From the NCBI RefSeq assembly GCF_026725475.1, contig NZ_CP109967.1:248001-312000 (forward strand): DNA of 64,000 nucleotides, written 5' to 3'. Below the pieces are notes generated by a model. The model was given only the letters and a program-made list of their open reading frames with translations, had not been told where the DNA came from and searched no databases. The DNA is from Catenovulum adriaticum. GTDB lineage: Bacteria; Pseudomonadota; Gammaproteobacteria; Enterobacterales; Alteromonadaceae. The stretch's first letter is position 1, and every line of letters starts with the position of its first letter. Both the position numbers and the translations under genes were made by a program. Shown here one piece after another: positions 1-8,443 of the stretch.

Positions 1-1179
1 CTAATAGACGATGATGGCTCCGTTATCATTGCCCAAAAACCAGAATTGACCCGTTTACTTGATGTTAACCAAGATGGCACTGCAGATGAATATATTAAAA
101 TAGCAGACGATTGGACTTTTCATGATAACTATCATGAATTTAATTTTGGTCCGGTAAAAGATAAACAAGGTAACTATTATGGCACTTTGAATTTAAGTCA
201 TGGTGCGCCTAAATCTTTCTCAATGGGAACTATGGGTAGCGCAGGCGGTTATCGAGGCTGGGCTTACAAAGTAACCCCTCAGGGTGAATTTAGTCCATAC
301 GCTTATGGTTTACGGTCTCCTGCTGGCATTGGTATAAGCCCAGAGCAAGAGCTCTTTTTTACGGATAATCAAGGTGACTGGGTTGAGACATCTAAATTGC
401 ATATTTTGCAAGAAAATAAATTCTATGGTCATCCGATTCCCCTTATTGATCATCCGGATTATACCGCTGATAAAATTCGCTCAATGACACCGGAACAATT
501 AGACAAAATGCGCGAAAAACCAGTGGCTTGGATTCCGCATATTGAGGTAGCTAATTCACCAGGTAACCCCGAATGGGATACCACTGAAGGGCAATTTGGG
601 CCTTTCACAGGGCAAATTTTTATTGGTGACCAAACTCAATCTAATATTTTTAGAGTGATATTAGACAAAGTAAATGGCAGCTATCAGGGCGCTGTTATTA
701 ATTTTGTTGGTGGGATGCAAAGCGGTAATATCCGGACTAAGTTTGATAGCCAAGGCCAACTTTGGGTTGGACAAACGGCACGCGGGTGGGGCGCTAAAGG
801 TGGGAAGCCATTTGGTTTACAAAAAATTGTATGGGATGGTACAAACCCTTTTGAGTTACTCGATATAAAATTAACTCAAACTGGTTTTAAGCTTAATTTT
901 ACCCAAGCGCTTGATCCGAACAAAGTGACAAGCGATCAGTTAGCGGTGACGCAATGGCATTACTTATATAGCGGTGATTATGGTTCGCCTAAACAAGATG
1001 TTACCTCGTTAAAGATTCAGGATATTAGATTGTCTCAAGATCGTAAGACACTTGAAATCGATTTACCGTTAAACCCAGATAAAGTCATTGAAATTGATTT
1101 TTCTGGATTACAAAGTGAAACGCAGCGTTCAACCAGTGTAGGAAAAGTTTATTATACGCTAAATCAATTACTTAATTAG
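1..1179 (+). CDS. C-terminal part of a secreted beta-propeller (glucose/sorbosone dehydrogenase-like) protein, 5' truncated by window edge
   Basis: The frame is open from base 1, so the gene starts upstream; 392 residues are visible. Repeated beta-propeller-type strands, with motifs such as GLRSPAGIG, LFFTDNQGDW and IFIGDQTQSNIFRV, resemble the PQQ-type sorbosone/glucose dehydrogenase and DUF7133 propeller proteins. Those are secreted and often carry a haem domain; no CxxCH is visible in this part. The last ~110 residues look like a separate beta-sandwich. It lies immediately upstream of agar-degrading genes, so a role in oxidising algal sugars is possible but not shown. The exact substrate and N-terminal export signal cannot be seen. 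The TTG at base 46 is only an internal codon. Confidence 0.6.
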   Translation, partial: LIDDDGSVIIAQKPELTRLLDVNQDGTADEYIKIADDWTFHDNYHEFNFGPVKDKQGNYYGTLNLSHGAPKSFSMGTMGSAGGYRGWAYKVTPQGEFSPYAYGLRSPAGIGISPEQELFFTDNQGDWVETSKLHILQENKFYGHPIPLIDHPDYTADKIRSMTPEQLDKMREKPVAWIPHIEVANSPGNPEWDTTEGQFGPFTGQIFIGDQTQSNIFRVILDKVNGSYQGAVINFVGGMQSGNIRTKFDSQGQLWVGQTARGWGAKGGKPFGLQKIVWDGTNPFELLDIKLTQTGFKLNFTQALDPNKVTSDQLAVTQWHYLYSGDYGSPKQDVTSLKIQDIRLSQDRKTLEIDLPLNPDKVIEIDFSGLQSETQRSTSVGKVYYTLNQLLN

Positions 1180-1236
1180 TTTATCTAGTGTTTTTATTAA
1201 TACATGCGCGCGTGAGCTAATACTATTTTTAATTAC

Positions 1237-1272
1237 AAACGCAATTGTGTAATGGAGCGATTGCGTTTTTTT
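1237..1272 (+). terminator. Rho-independent terminator
   Basis: A 9-bp perfect stem (AAACGCAAT at 1237-1245 with ATTGCGTTT at 1260-1268) is followed by a T run. It sits 58 bases after the propeller gene and before the MITE. Confidence 0.75.
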
Positions 1273-1284
1273 ATATCTTTATTG

Positions 1285-1604
1285 CTAGGGTCTGTTGATC
1301 TTTTGGGTACAATTTTGCAGCAGTTTGTTTGGTATTTATACAAGGCATAGCGATTGACGTGTAGTGGGCTACATAAATGAGCTATAAAGACTTTATGCTC
1401 CTGCAAAGTCACCTTACCCCACATCCATGTGGGGCAACACAGTAGAAATGCTAAACAAACGCTGCCCTTCGGGTTCGTCCTAAACGCTTTTTGCTCTTTG
1501 TTGCTCGATATTGACATAGAAGAACTATGCTACATATCTCGCGTCGCGATCAAAAAGCGTTTAGTTAGAACAAAATTTGTACTCCAAACGTCAACAGACC
1601 CTAG
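1285..1604. mobile_element. MITE-like non-autonomous element, 320 bp
   Basis: The element has imperfect terminal inverted repeats of about 26 bp: each end begins CTAGGGTCTGTTGA when read inward, and each arm closes with GTAC after a few mismatches. CTAG is present at both outer edges and may be part of the repeat or the target duplication. Inside are a strong hairpin around the CCCCACAT/ATGTGGGG arms near 1417-1436 and a second inverted repeat (AAACGCTTTTTG / CAAAAAGCGTTT, about 1481-1562). It encodes no convincing protein; two short open frames inside are by-products of the repeats. No transposase for these ends is present in the window. Confidence 0.7.
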
Positions 1605-1714
1605 CCTGCGACTTGATTTACATTTTTAAATTTACAAGTAAATACAGTTAATTGTATACAATTATGCTTTTAACTTGTTAAAATGAATTTACATAGTTTG
1701 ATAGGATATTTTAT

Positions 1715-4700
1715 ATGCAGGTTCGTTTAAGCTTATTGTTAGGTGTTTTAGCGACAACTTTAATTTCAAGTTGCGCACAAATAAAACAGCCTTCCAAACA
1801 ACTTCAACAGTTTGAGTTAGGTAAAGATTGGGAGACCCCTGAGGTGATTAGCCGAAATCGTCTACCGACTCGAGCGGCTGTCTATTCATATGATCGAGTT
1901 AATGCAGCGCGGTCTTTAAACCGCGAAAAATCTAAGTTATTAAATTTAAATGGCCAATGGTTATTTAAATACCAACCAGATGACGAAAATATTGACCAAT
2001 CATTTGCTCAAGCTGAATTTGATACTGATGGTTGGCAGCAAATTCCGGTTCCTTCTAATATAGAGCTTGAAGGTTACGGAATACCTTATTATACCAACAC
2101 CGAATTACCCTTTTATTCTACGCCAACTAATCCATTACCTAATACAACGCCAAAGATTAGCAAAGCTAATCCTGTTTCTTTTTATATAAAAACTTTTGAA
2201 TTGCCTGAAAATTGGCAAGACCAGCAACTTATTTTACATTTTGGCGGGGTGTCGTCTGCATTTTATTTATGGGTGAATGGTAAAAAAATAGGTTATAGCC
2301 AAGGTAGTCGGCTACCTGCAGAGTTTGATGTAACAAATGCAGTTAAACAGGGTAAAAATAAAATTGCCTTGCAAGTCATGCGCTGGAGCGACGGTAGCTA
2401 TTTAGAAGGCCAAGACATGTGGAAAATAAGTGGTATTCACCGCGAAGTTTTACTACTGGCTCAACCTAAAATTGCGATTCAAGACTATTTTGCAAAACCT
2501 AAATTATCAGCTGATTATAGCCAAGCTGAACTGCAAATTAGACCTTTTTTAACCATAAGCGATAACCAAAAATTAGCCGGATGGAAACTTAAGGCTGAAT
2601 TATTTGAAGCAAACTCGGCAAGGTTAGCGACTAAAGCACTTGAAATTGATGCTGATCAGGTTATGCAAGGTTACCCTCAACGTGAAAATATTCAATTTGA
2701 TTTACTGAACTTAAAGCTTAAACAACCTAAACTTTGGACGGCCGAAGCCCCTAATTTATACACTTTGGTTTTATCTTTATATGATCAAAATAACCAATTG
2801 GTTGAAGCTAAAAGTAACCGGGTTGGTTTTAGAAAAATTGAAATTGATTCACAAACCGGTGAATTACTCGTTAATGGTAAAAGCATCAAAATAATGGGCG
2901 TAAACCGCCATGATCACCACGCTATTAGAGGAAAAGCAGTGACGCGTGCTGATATGTTGCATGATGTAAAATTAATGAAGCAATTTAACTTTAATGCGGT
3001 ACGCACAGCGCATTATCCGAACGACCCTTACTTTTTAGAACTCTGTGATGAATACGGTTTATACGTGATGGATGAAGCGAATGTTGAAAGCCACATGTTC
3101 GGCGGTCAATTTTCTAACTCAGTGCAATGGTTACCGGCCATCACTGACCGAATTGCACGTATGGTACAGCGAGATAAAAATCATCCATCAATTATATCTT
3201 GGTCGCTAGGAAATGAATCAGGTATGGGGCCAGCTCATGCGGCGGCAGCTGGCTGGATAAAAGATTTTGATAACAGCCGTTTTGTTCATTATGAAGGTGC
3301 ACAAGGCCAGCCGGATCACCCTGAATTTGTTCAGCCTCCACGAGGATGGTACTGGGTGCCAGAAACCTTAAATCAATTAGATAGAGTGAGCCCGCTAGCG
3401 AATCCGGATGACCCTTTTTATGTTGATGTGATTAGTCGCATGTACCCCAGTATTGACTATTTAAAAGGCTTATCAGACAACCCTCATATGTCTCGTCCAA
3501 TTTTGATGTGTGAATATGAACATGCGATGGGGAATTCATTAGGTAATTTAGATGAGTACTGGGACTTAATCTGGTCTCGTAAGAATTTAATTGGTGGATT
3601 TATTTGGGATTGGATGGATCAAGGTTTAGAGCATCAAACTGAGCAAGGTGAAACTTATTTAGCTTATGGTGGTGATTTTGGTGATGAGCCCAATGCAGGG
3701 GCCTTTAATCAAAACGGCATTGTAGATTCATATGGCAATGCAACACCAGAGTTGTGGCATGCGAAATATGTTTTTCAGCCAATTCAATTTATTGCTGACG
3801 ATTTGGCTAAAGGGCAGATAAGTATTCGTAATCGTTTATTTCATAGTAACCTTAAGCAATATCAAATTCGTTGGCAGTTATATCGCGATGGGCAAGTGCT
3901 AAGTGAAGGGGAATTACCTGCGTTAGATATTGCAGCCGGTACACAAACATCGCTTAATTTAGCTCAGCAATTATCGCTTAATGAAACCTTTGAAAAGCAT
4001 CATCAAACAGGGGCGCGTTTTTGGTTAAGATTAAGTGCTCATTTAACACAAGACGAAAAGTGGGCCAAAGCCGGGCATGAAGTTGCTAAGCAAAAATTTG
4101 AACTACCGATTAAACCTTCGCTTAACTCAACTGCTGATAGCAAGCATCAGTCATTAGACTTAGCAGCTTATGCAGATTTATCGATTAAACAAAATAATCA
4201 GCAAATCACGATTATAGGTGAACAGTTTAAAGCCAACTTTAATAAGCAAACGGGTGAATTAATTGAATACCAATTTAAAGGCGACAATTTGATAGCCGCC
4301 CCCCTTAAACTAAACTTCTGGCGTGCTCAAACAGATAACGATAGAGGCGGTTGGCAAACTCACAAAACGCTAAAAGTATGGCGTGATATGGCAGATAACT
4401 TAGCGTTAAAACAATTTGAATTGGTGTCAAGCTCGGCAAAAAAGGTGCATATAGCGGTTAGTAAAGCATATCAATCGGATGTGCAAGTTTCGCTGGATTA
4501 CCATATCTTCGCTAATGGCAAAATTCAGGTGTCTATGGCAATGGATGCGGATGAGAAAATGCCTACTTTACCTCGAATTGGGATGCAGCTTGGCGTAATA
4601 CAGGCATTTGAGCAGCTTAGTTATTATGGTAAAGGTCCGTTTGAAAATTATGTAGATAGACAATCATCAGCTGAAGTTGGCGTTTATCAAGCTAAAACAG

Positions 4701-5041
4701 CTGAAATGACGCAAGCTTATATTGTCCCTCAAGAAAACGGGAACAGAACACAAGTGGATTGGTGGAAACTGATTAATCCTAATACCAAAGTTCAGTTAGT
4801 GATTGATGGAAAAGAAAGTTTAAATATGTCTGTTTGGCCTTGGTCGCAAAAAAACTTAGATCAAGCAAAACATACTTATGACTTAACGCCTCAGGGTTTT
4901 TACACCCTCAATATTGATTTAAAACAAGCAGGTGTAGGTGGAACTGATTCATGGAGTAGCTTAGCTGCGCCTATTGATCAATATAAAATAAAGCCTGGCC
5001 AGTATCAGTATTCGTTTAGCTTACAAGCTGAAAACTTATAA
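1715..5041 (+). CDS. GH2 beta-galactosidase, periplasmic lipoprotein
   Basis: A 1108-residue LacZ-type GH2 enzyme. Order seen: lipoprotein signal with lipobox LISSC (Cys20), GH2 sugar-binding jelly roll (about 70-250), Ig-like domain, TIM barrel (about 390-690), second Ig-like domain, and C-terminal beta-gal small-chain domain (about 830-1105). Acid/base E501 lies in GNESG and nucleophile E600 in CEYEHAMGNS, matching E. coli LacZ E461 and E537. It is longer than LacZ (1023), mainly through the N-terminus. The ATG has an AGGA-type site 8-11 bases upstream. It heads an apparent operon with the GH117 gene 33 bp downstream, so agaro- or porphyran-oligosaccharides are likelier substrates than lactose. 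The substrate is inferred. Confidence 0.93.
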   Translation: MQVRLSLLLGVLATTLISSCAQIKQPSKQLQQFELGKDWETPEVISRNRLPTRAAVYSYDRVNAARSLNREKSKLLNLNGQWLFKYQPDDENIDQSFAQAEFDTDGWQQIPVPSNIELEGYGIPYYTNTELPFYSTPTNPLPNTTPKISKANPVSFYIKTFELPENWQDQQLILHFGGVSSAFYLWVNGKKIGYSQGSRLPAEFDVTNAVKQGKNKIALQVMRWSDGSYLEGQDMWKISGIHREVLLLAQPKIAIQDYFAKPKLSADYSQAELQIRPFLTISDNQKLAGWKLKAELFEANSARLATKALEIDADQVMQGYPQRENIQFDLLNLKLKQPKLWTAEAPNLYTLVLSLYDQNNQLVEAKSNRVGFRKIEIDSQTGELLVNGKSIKIMGVNRHDHHAIRGKAVTRADMLHDVKLMKQFNFNAVRTAHYPNDPYFLELCDEYGLYVMDEANVESHMFGGQFSNSVQWLPAITDRIARMVQRDKNHPSIISWSLGNESGMGPAHAAAAGWIKDFDNSRFVHYEGAQGQPDHPEFVQPPRGWYWVPETLNQLDRVSPLANPDDPFYVDVISRMYPSIDYLKGLSDNPHMSRPILMCEYEHAMGNSLGNLDEYWDLIWSRKNLIGGFIWDWMDQGLEHQTEQGETYLAYGGDFGDEPNAGAFNQNGIVDSYGNATPELWHAKYVFQPIQFIADDLAKGQISIRNRLFHSNLKQYQIRWQLYRDGQVLSEGELPALDIAAGTQTSLNLAQQLSLNETFEKHHQTGARFWLRLSAHLTQDEKWAKAGHEVAKQKFELPIKPSLNSTADSKHQSLDLAAYADLSIKQNNQQITIIGEQFKANFNKQTGELIEYQFKGDNLIAAPLKLNFWRAQTDNDRGGWQTHKTLKVWRDMADNLALKQFELVSSSAKKVHIAVSKAYQSDVQVSLDYHIFANGKIQVSMAMDADEKMPTLPRIGMQLGVIQAFEQLSYYGKGPFENYVDRQSSAEVGVYQAKTAEMTQAYIVPQENGNRTQVDWWKLINPNTKVQLVIDGKESLNMSVWPWSQKNLDQAKHTYDLTPQGFYTLNIDLKQAGVGGTDSWSSLAAPIDQYKIKPGQYQYSFSLQAENL

Positions 5042-5074
5042 GCTATGAATTCAAACAATAAAAGGGTATTGAGC

Positions 5075-6319
5075 ATGTTAAAAAAATTAAGTCTTTGGTT
5101 TATGCTAAGCATAAGCTTTTTGAGTTGGGCCGACGCAAATAATCCCGTCGCTTTTCCATATCATATGCCGATGGAAAAGCCGGATATGCCTTTAAGTAAA
5201 GCCATGAATAGAGCGTATCAGCAATATTCTACGCCCACTTATCGACCTAACCAGTTATTTACTCAGTTTAAATATACTCGGTTATCAGGTTTTGATTATG
5301 CAAACGGTGACGGTACTATTACCCGGCGCGATCCTAGCAAAGTGATAAAAGCAAATGGTCGCTATTATGTCTGGTATACCAAAAGACAAACTCATACTCC
5401 ACCACGCGGTGCAGCTAAATCAACCGAGAGCATTCCTTCGTCTGATTGGGATCTAAGTGAAATTTGGTATGCAACGAGCGAAGATGGCTTTAATTGGCAA
5501 GAGCAAGGTGTTGCGGTTAAACGTCCGCCAAAACCAAATGTAGGTTGGCGCTCGGTTTCCACACCTGATATTTTAGTATGGAAAGGGAAATATTATCTTT
5601 ATTATCAAGGTTTTTTAGAAGCTTCTGGTAAACATGGTGATGATTGCCCTGTAACCGTATCTGTAGCTGATTCGCCTAATGGTCCTTGGAAAGCAACCAA
5701 TAAAATTGTCATTCCAAATGGCGCGAAAGGTGCATGGGATCAAAGTTCAATTCATGACCCTTATCCGCTTGTATACCAAGGAAAAATATACCTTTATTAT
5801 AAATCTGATTTTAAAGCACAAGGCCAAATTGTAAGGGCGCAAGGATTGGCAATTAGTGATGACCCACTTGGTGGATTTAAAAAACATCCGCTGAATCCAG
5901 TCATGAACTCCGGACATGAAACCACCTTGTTTCCTTGGAAACAAGGGATAGCCGCTTTAGTGATTCGTCACGGAAATGAACATAATACCATTCAGTATGC
6001 ACCAGATGGCGTTAATTTTGACGTGGTAACCACAGTGTCTATGATGCCATTTGCCGCAGGCCCTTATATTCCAGATGCATTTACCGATACTAAAAACGGT
6101 CAAGGTATCACATGGGGATTATCACATTTTACTTGGCAAGGTACGCGAGATACCAGACATACTATTTTAGCGCGTTTTGATTGTGATTTAGCACAACATA
6201 TTGATGAACCCTCAATGCGAGATACTGAATATTATTTATCAGCTGATGTTTATTTTGAGCAGGGTTTAGGCTCGATAAGAGCAAAACGCGAGGCCATGAA
6301 TAAAGCTGAACTACGATAG
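5075..6319 (+). CDS. GH117 alpha-1,3-(3,6-anhydro)-L-galactosidase (neoagarobiose hydrolase)
   Basis: 414 residues with a signal peptide (MLKKLSLWFMLSISFLSWAD), then a five-bladed propeller of the GH117 family. Likely active-site acids are D86 (TRRDPSKV), D228 (IHDPYPLV) and E282 with H281 (GHETTLFPW). Family members release 3,6-anhydro-L-galactose from the non-reducing end of neoagaro-oligosaccharides, the last step of agar depolymerisation. I start at 5075 because AAGGG lies 8 bases upstream and the signal peptide begins there; an in-frame ATG at 5045 lacks a ribosome site. Being next to the GH2 gene fits joint trimming of agarose-derived oligomers. Confidence 0.9.
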   Translation: MLKKLSLWFMLSISFLSWADANNPVAFPYHMPMEKPDMPLSKAMNRAYQQYSTPTYRPNQLFTQFKYTRLSGFDYANGDGTITRRDPSKVIKANGRYYVWYTKRQTHTPPRGAAKSTESIPSSDWDLSEIWYATSEDGFNWQEQGVAVKRPPKPNVGWRSVSTPDILVWKGKYYLYYQGFLEASGKHGDDCPVTVSVADSPNGPWKATNKIVIPNGAKGAWDQSSIHDPYPLVYQGKIYLYYKSDFKAQGQIVRAQGLAISDDPLGGFKKHPLNPVMNSGHETTLFPWKQGIAALVIRHGNEHNTIQYAPDGVNFDVVTTVSMMPFAAGPYIPDAFTDTKNGQGITWGLSHFTWQGTRDTRHTILARFDCDLAQHIDEPSMRDTEYYLSADVYFEQGLGSIRAKREAMNKAELR

Positions 6320-6344
6320 AACATAGGGTTAGGGAGATAAATAA

Positions 6345-7814
6345 ATGAGAAAACGGACAATAAACTATCAATTAGCGCAGACCGTGCTACTTGCTGGTGG
6401 GCTTTATTTAACCAGTACATTCAGCCATGCGGGTATAGTTGAAGCCACCCAAGCAGTTGAAAAAAAGGATTTTAAAACCGCTCAAATAGAGTTTGAAAGT
6501 GCAGCTGATATTGGTAATGCAGAAGCTCAGTTTAATTTAGGTGTGATGCATTTTCAGGGGCAGTTAGGCCAAGTAGATAAAATAGAATCAATGGCATGGT
6601 TTTTTTTAGCCAGTGAGTATCAATATCCAAACGCGAGGCGGTTTGCCGAAGAGATATATGGTTCTCTTGAAAAAAGTGAGCAAGCAAAGGCGATTACATA
6701 TACGGAACAAAAAATTGCGGAAATAGGCGCTCAAGCTTTAACAAAAAGATTGTATCCAGTGATAACTCAATCAAAAGCTGAAAAACAGGTGATCACTCAA
6801 AGTGCTAAAATGCTGGTGCAGGGGGAGTTGTATTATGATCCAGGTAGTTTTGCACGGGCAAATAATAATTCGGCTATTCAGCGCTTACACAGAAATCCAT
6901 CACTAATCAACAATCTGTCTAAAGTTTTAGTGAATGATGATTCGGGCATGGTTCAAATTCAATATGATGTAGCAGTGGATGGCCGAGTGCGAGAGCCGGA
7001 GGTGGTATTTTCATGGCCTAAAGCACGTTTTAATAGCGCTTCAATTGAATCATTGCTTAATTCGACTTTCAAACCAGCATTTAGCGCTCAAAAGCCAGTG
7101 ACACAATACGGACTCGTACAAAATTTCTATTTTGGTGTAAATGGCGTGGTTTCGTTACGTGAGAGTTATCCAAATTTATATAAAGCGTTTAAAAAGTTGC
7201 AAAATGCCGCGGATGAAAACGTTAGTTCTAAGTATTTGTATGCATGCTTTTTAAGAGGCTATAAACGCCTGTTGTCAGAGAGTGAGTACGAATCATTTGA
7301 ACCGATTTTACTAGAGCTAGCAGAGCAAGGCGTTAATGTTGCACAGTTTGATTATGCACAATATCAAATTTATGAAAAAAATGACTTAGAAGCAGGTTTA
7401 CCTTGGCTAATTAAAGCTGCAAAACACGGATATGCAGATGCAGAATATAAGCTTGGAGATTTAGCGATGCAGCCTACCTCAGCTTATCTGAAACAAGATT
7501 ACCAAAAAGCAGAATATTGGCTAAGCAAAGCCGCTAAGCAATCCCATAGGTTAGCGCAACATAAATGGGTTGAATTAAAAGTGCTTAAGAAAAATGTAAA
7601 TAAAACATTTGCAACACAAGCGTTAACCTGGTTTAGCGAGTTAGACGATGACGCTCGTACACCGAAAACTTACTATTTAATGGCACAAATGCATTTGACA
7701 CTGGATGACCAATCTAAAGCTAAAAAGTATTTAAGCCAAGCCGTTCAAATTGGCCAAGACTATCATTGGAATGTAGCCGACTGGAAAAAACTGCAAGCTC
7801 AATTAAATGGATAA
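6345..7814 (+). CDS. Sel1/TPR-repeat periplasmic protein with TonB-C-like middle domain
   Basis: 489 residues. It starts with a signal peptide ending near FSHAG. Sel1-like helical repeats follow (about 30-110: AAxIGNAEAQFNLGVMHFQGQ), then a beta-rich segment (about 175-255) resembling the TonB C-terminal domain (MVQIQYDVAVDGRVREPEVV), then more Sel1 repeats to the end. TonB-C-like domains elsewhere contact TonB-dependent receptors; without a clear membrane anchor or proline-rich stretch this is not a classical TonB. It follows GH117 by 25 bp and precedes a lipoprotein by 5 bp, so the genes are probably co-transcribed. Function unknown; a scaffold or envelope adaptor is a guess. Confidence 0.6.
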   Translation: MRKRTINYQLAQTVLLAGGLYLTSTFSHAGIVEATQAVEKKDFKTAQIEFESAADIGNAEAQFNLGVMHFQGQLGQVDKIESMAWFFLASEYQYPNARRFAEEIYGSLEKSEQAKAITYTEQKIAEIGAQALTKRLYPVITQSKAEKQVITQSAKMLVQGELYYDPGSFARANNNSAIQRLHRNPSLINNLSKVLVNDDSGMVQIQYDVAVDGRVREPEVVFSWPKARFNSASIESLLNSTFKPAFSAQKPVTQYGLVQNFYFGVNGVVSLRESYPNLYKAFKKLQNAADENVSSKYLYACFLRGYKRLLSESEYESFEPILLELAEQGVNVAQFDYAQYQIYEKNDLEAGLPWLIKAAKHGYADAEYKLGDLAMQPTSAYLKQDYQKAEYWLSKAAKQSHRLAQHKWVELKVLKKNVNKTFATQALTWFSELDDDARTPKTYYLMAQMHLTLDDQSKAKKYLSQAVQIGQDYHWNVADWKKLQAQLNG

Positions 7815-7819
7815 CCTGA

Positions 7820-8443
7820 ATGAAGCGTTTAAAGCGATACTTGTGCTTATTATATGCCAGCCTAAGTTTGCTGGCTTGTAGTGTTGCGATAAAACCGTCC
7901 ACTCAAATCGATATTCACGATAAACAGGGCAAACAATACACAGGCTATATTTTAATGGGCTTTGACACCTTGTCGCATATAGAAGCTGTGCACATTGATG
8001 GAGTTATTAATTTAACATATGAACCCGACAGTGCTCAGCTAGATAACCAGTTTGTGTTGGCGCAAGTGCCAATTGGTTCTTATACGTTTACTCAAGTTGA
8101 AACTGGCATTAAAAAATATGAGTTGAATGATGAGTTAAAATGGGATTTTGACGTGAGCCCGGGCCGCATAAATTATATTGGTAACCTTGAAATTCAAGAG
8201 CATCTTATGCTGGGTTATTATCAAAAGAATGTGGTTGAACTCGTCAATAAGTCCTCATTTGCAATCCAATACTTGCAAGCAACCAAGCCGTCATTATTGA
8301 AAAATATCAAGCTTGTTTATCAAGGTCCTGGAAACGATACATTTATTGATTATGTACAAAATCAATTTTATTTAAATGCGTCGCTAGCAATGCCTAATAA
8401 TGCTTCCGCTAGGTCATCTGCTGAGGTATTAAATAATGAGTAA
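7820..8443 (+). CDS. Putative lipoprotein of unknown function
   Basis: 207 residues with a lipoprotein signal and lipobox (SLLAC, Cys20). The remainder is predicted mostly beta, with no family I can recognise. A +2 residue other than Asp favours the outer membrane by the usual Lol rule. The 3' end overlaps the next gene by 8 bases and the 5' end follows the Sel1 gene by 5 bases, so the three genes look translationally linked. No catalytic motif is visible. Confidence 0.6.
   Translation: MKRLKRYLCLLYASLSLLACSVAIKPSTQIDIHDKQGKQYTGYILMGFDTLSHIEAVHIDGVINLTYEPDSAQLDNQFVLAQVPIGSYTFTQVETGIKKYELNDELKWDFDVSPGRINYIGNLEIQEHLMLGYYQKNVVELVNKSSFAIQYLQATKPSLLKNIKLVYQGPGNDTFIDYVQNQFYLNASLAMPNNASARSSAEVLNNE

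Noticed and set aside
1233..1629. Short reading frames on both strands between the propeller gene and GH2
   Set aside because: They lie within the MITE and its hairpins; neither shows protein-like composition.
5045..5074. Earlier ATG for the GH117 gene
   Set aside because: No ribosome site, and it puts ten polar residues before the signal peptide; ATG 5075 has AAGGG at proper distance.
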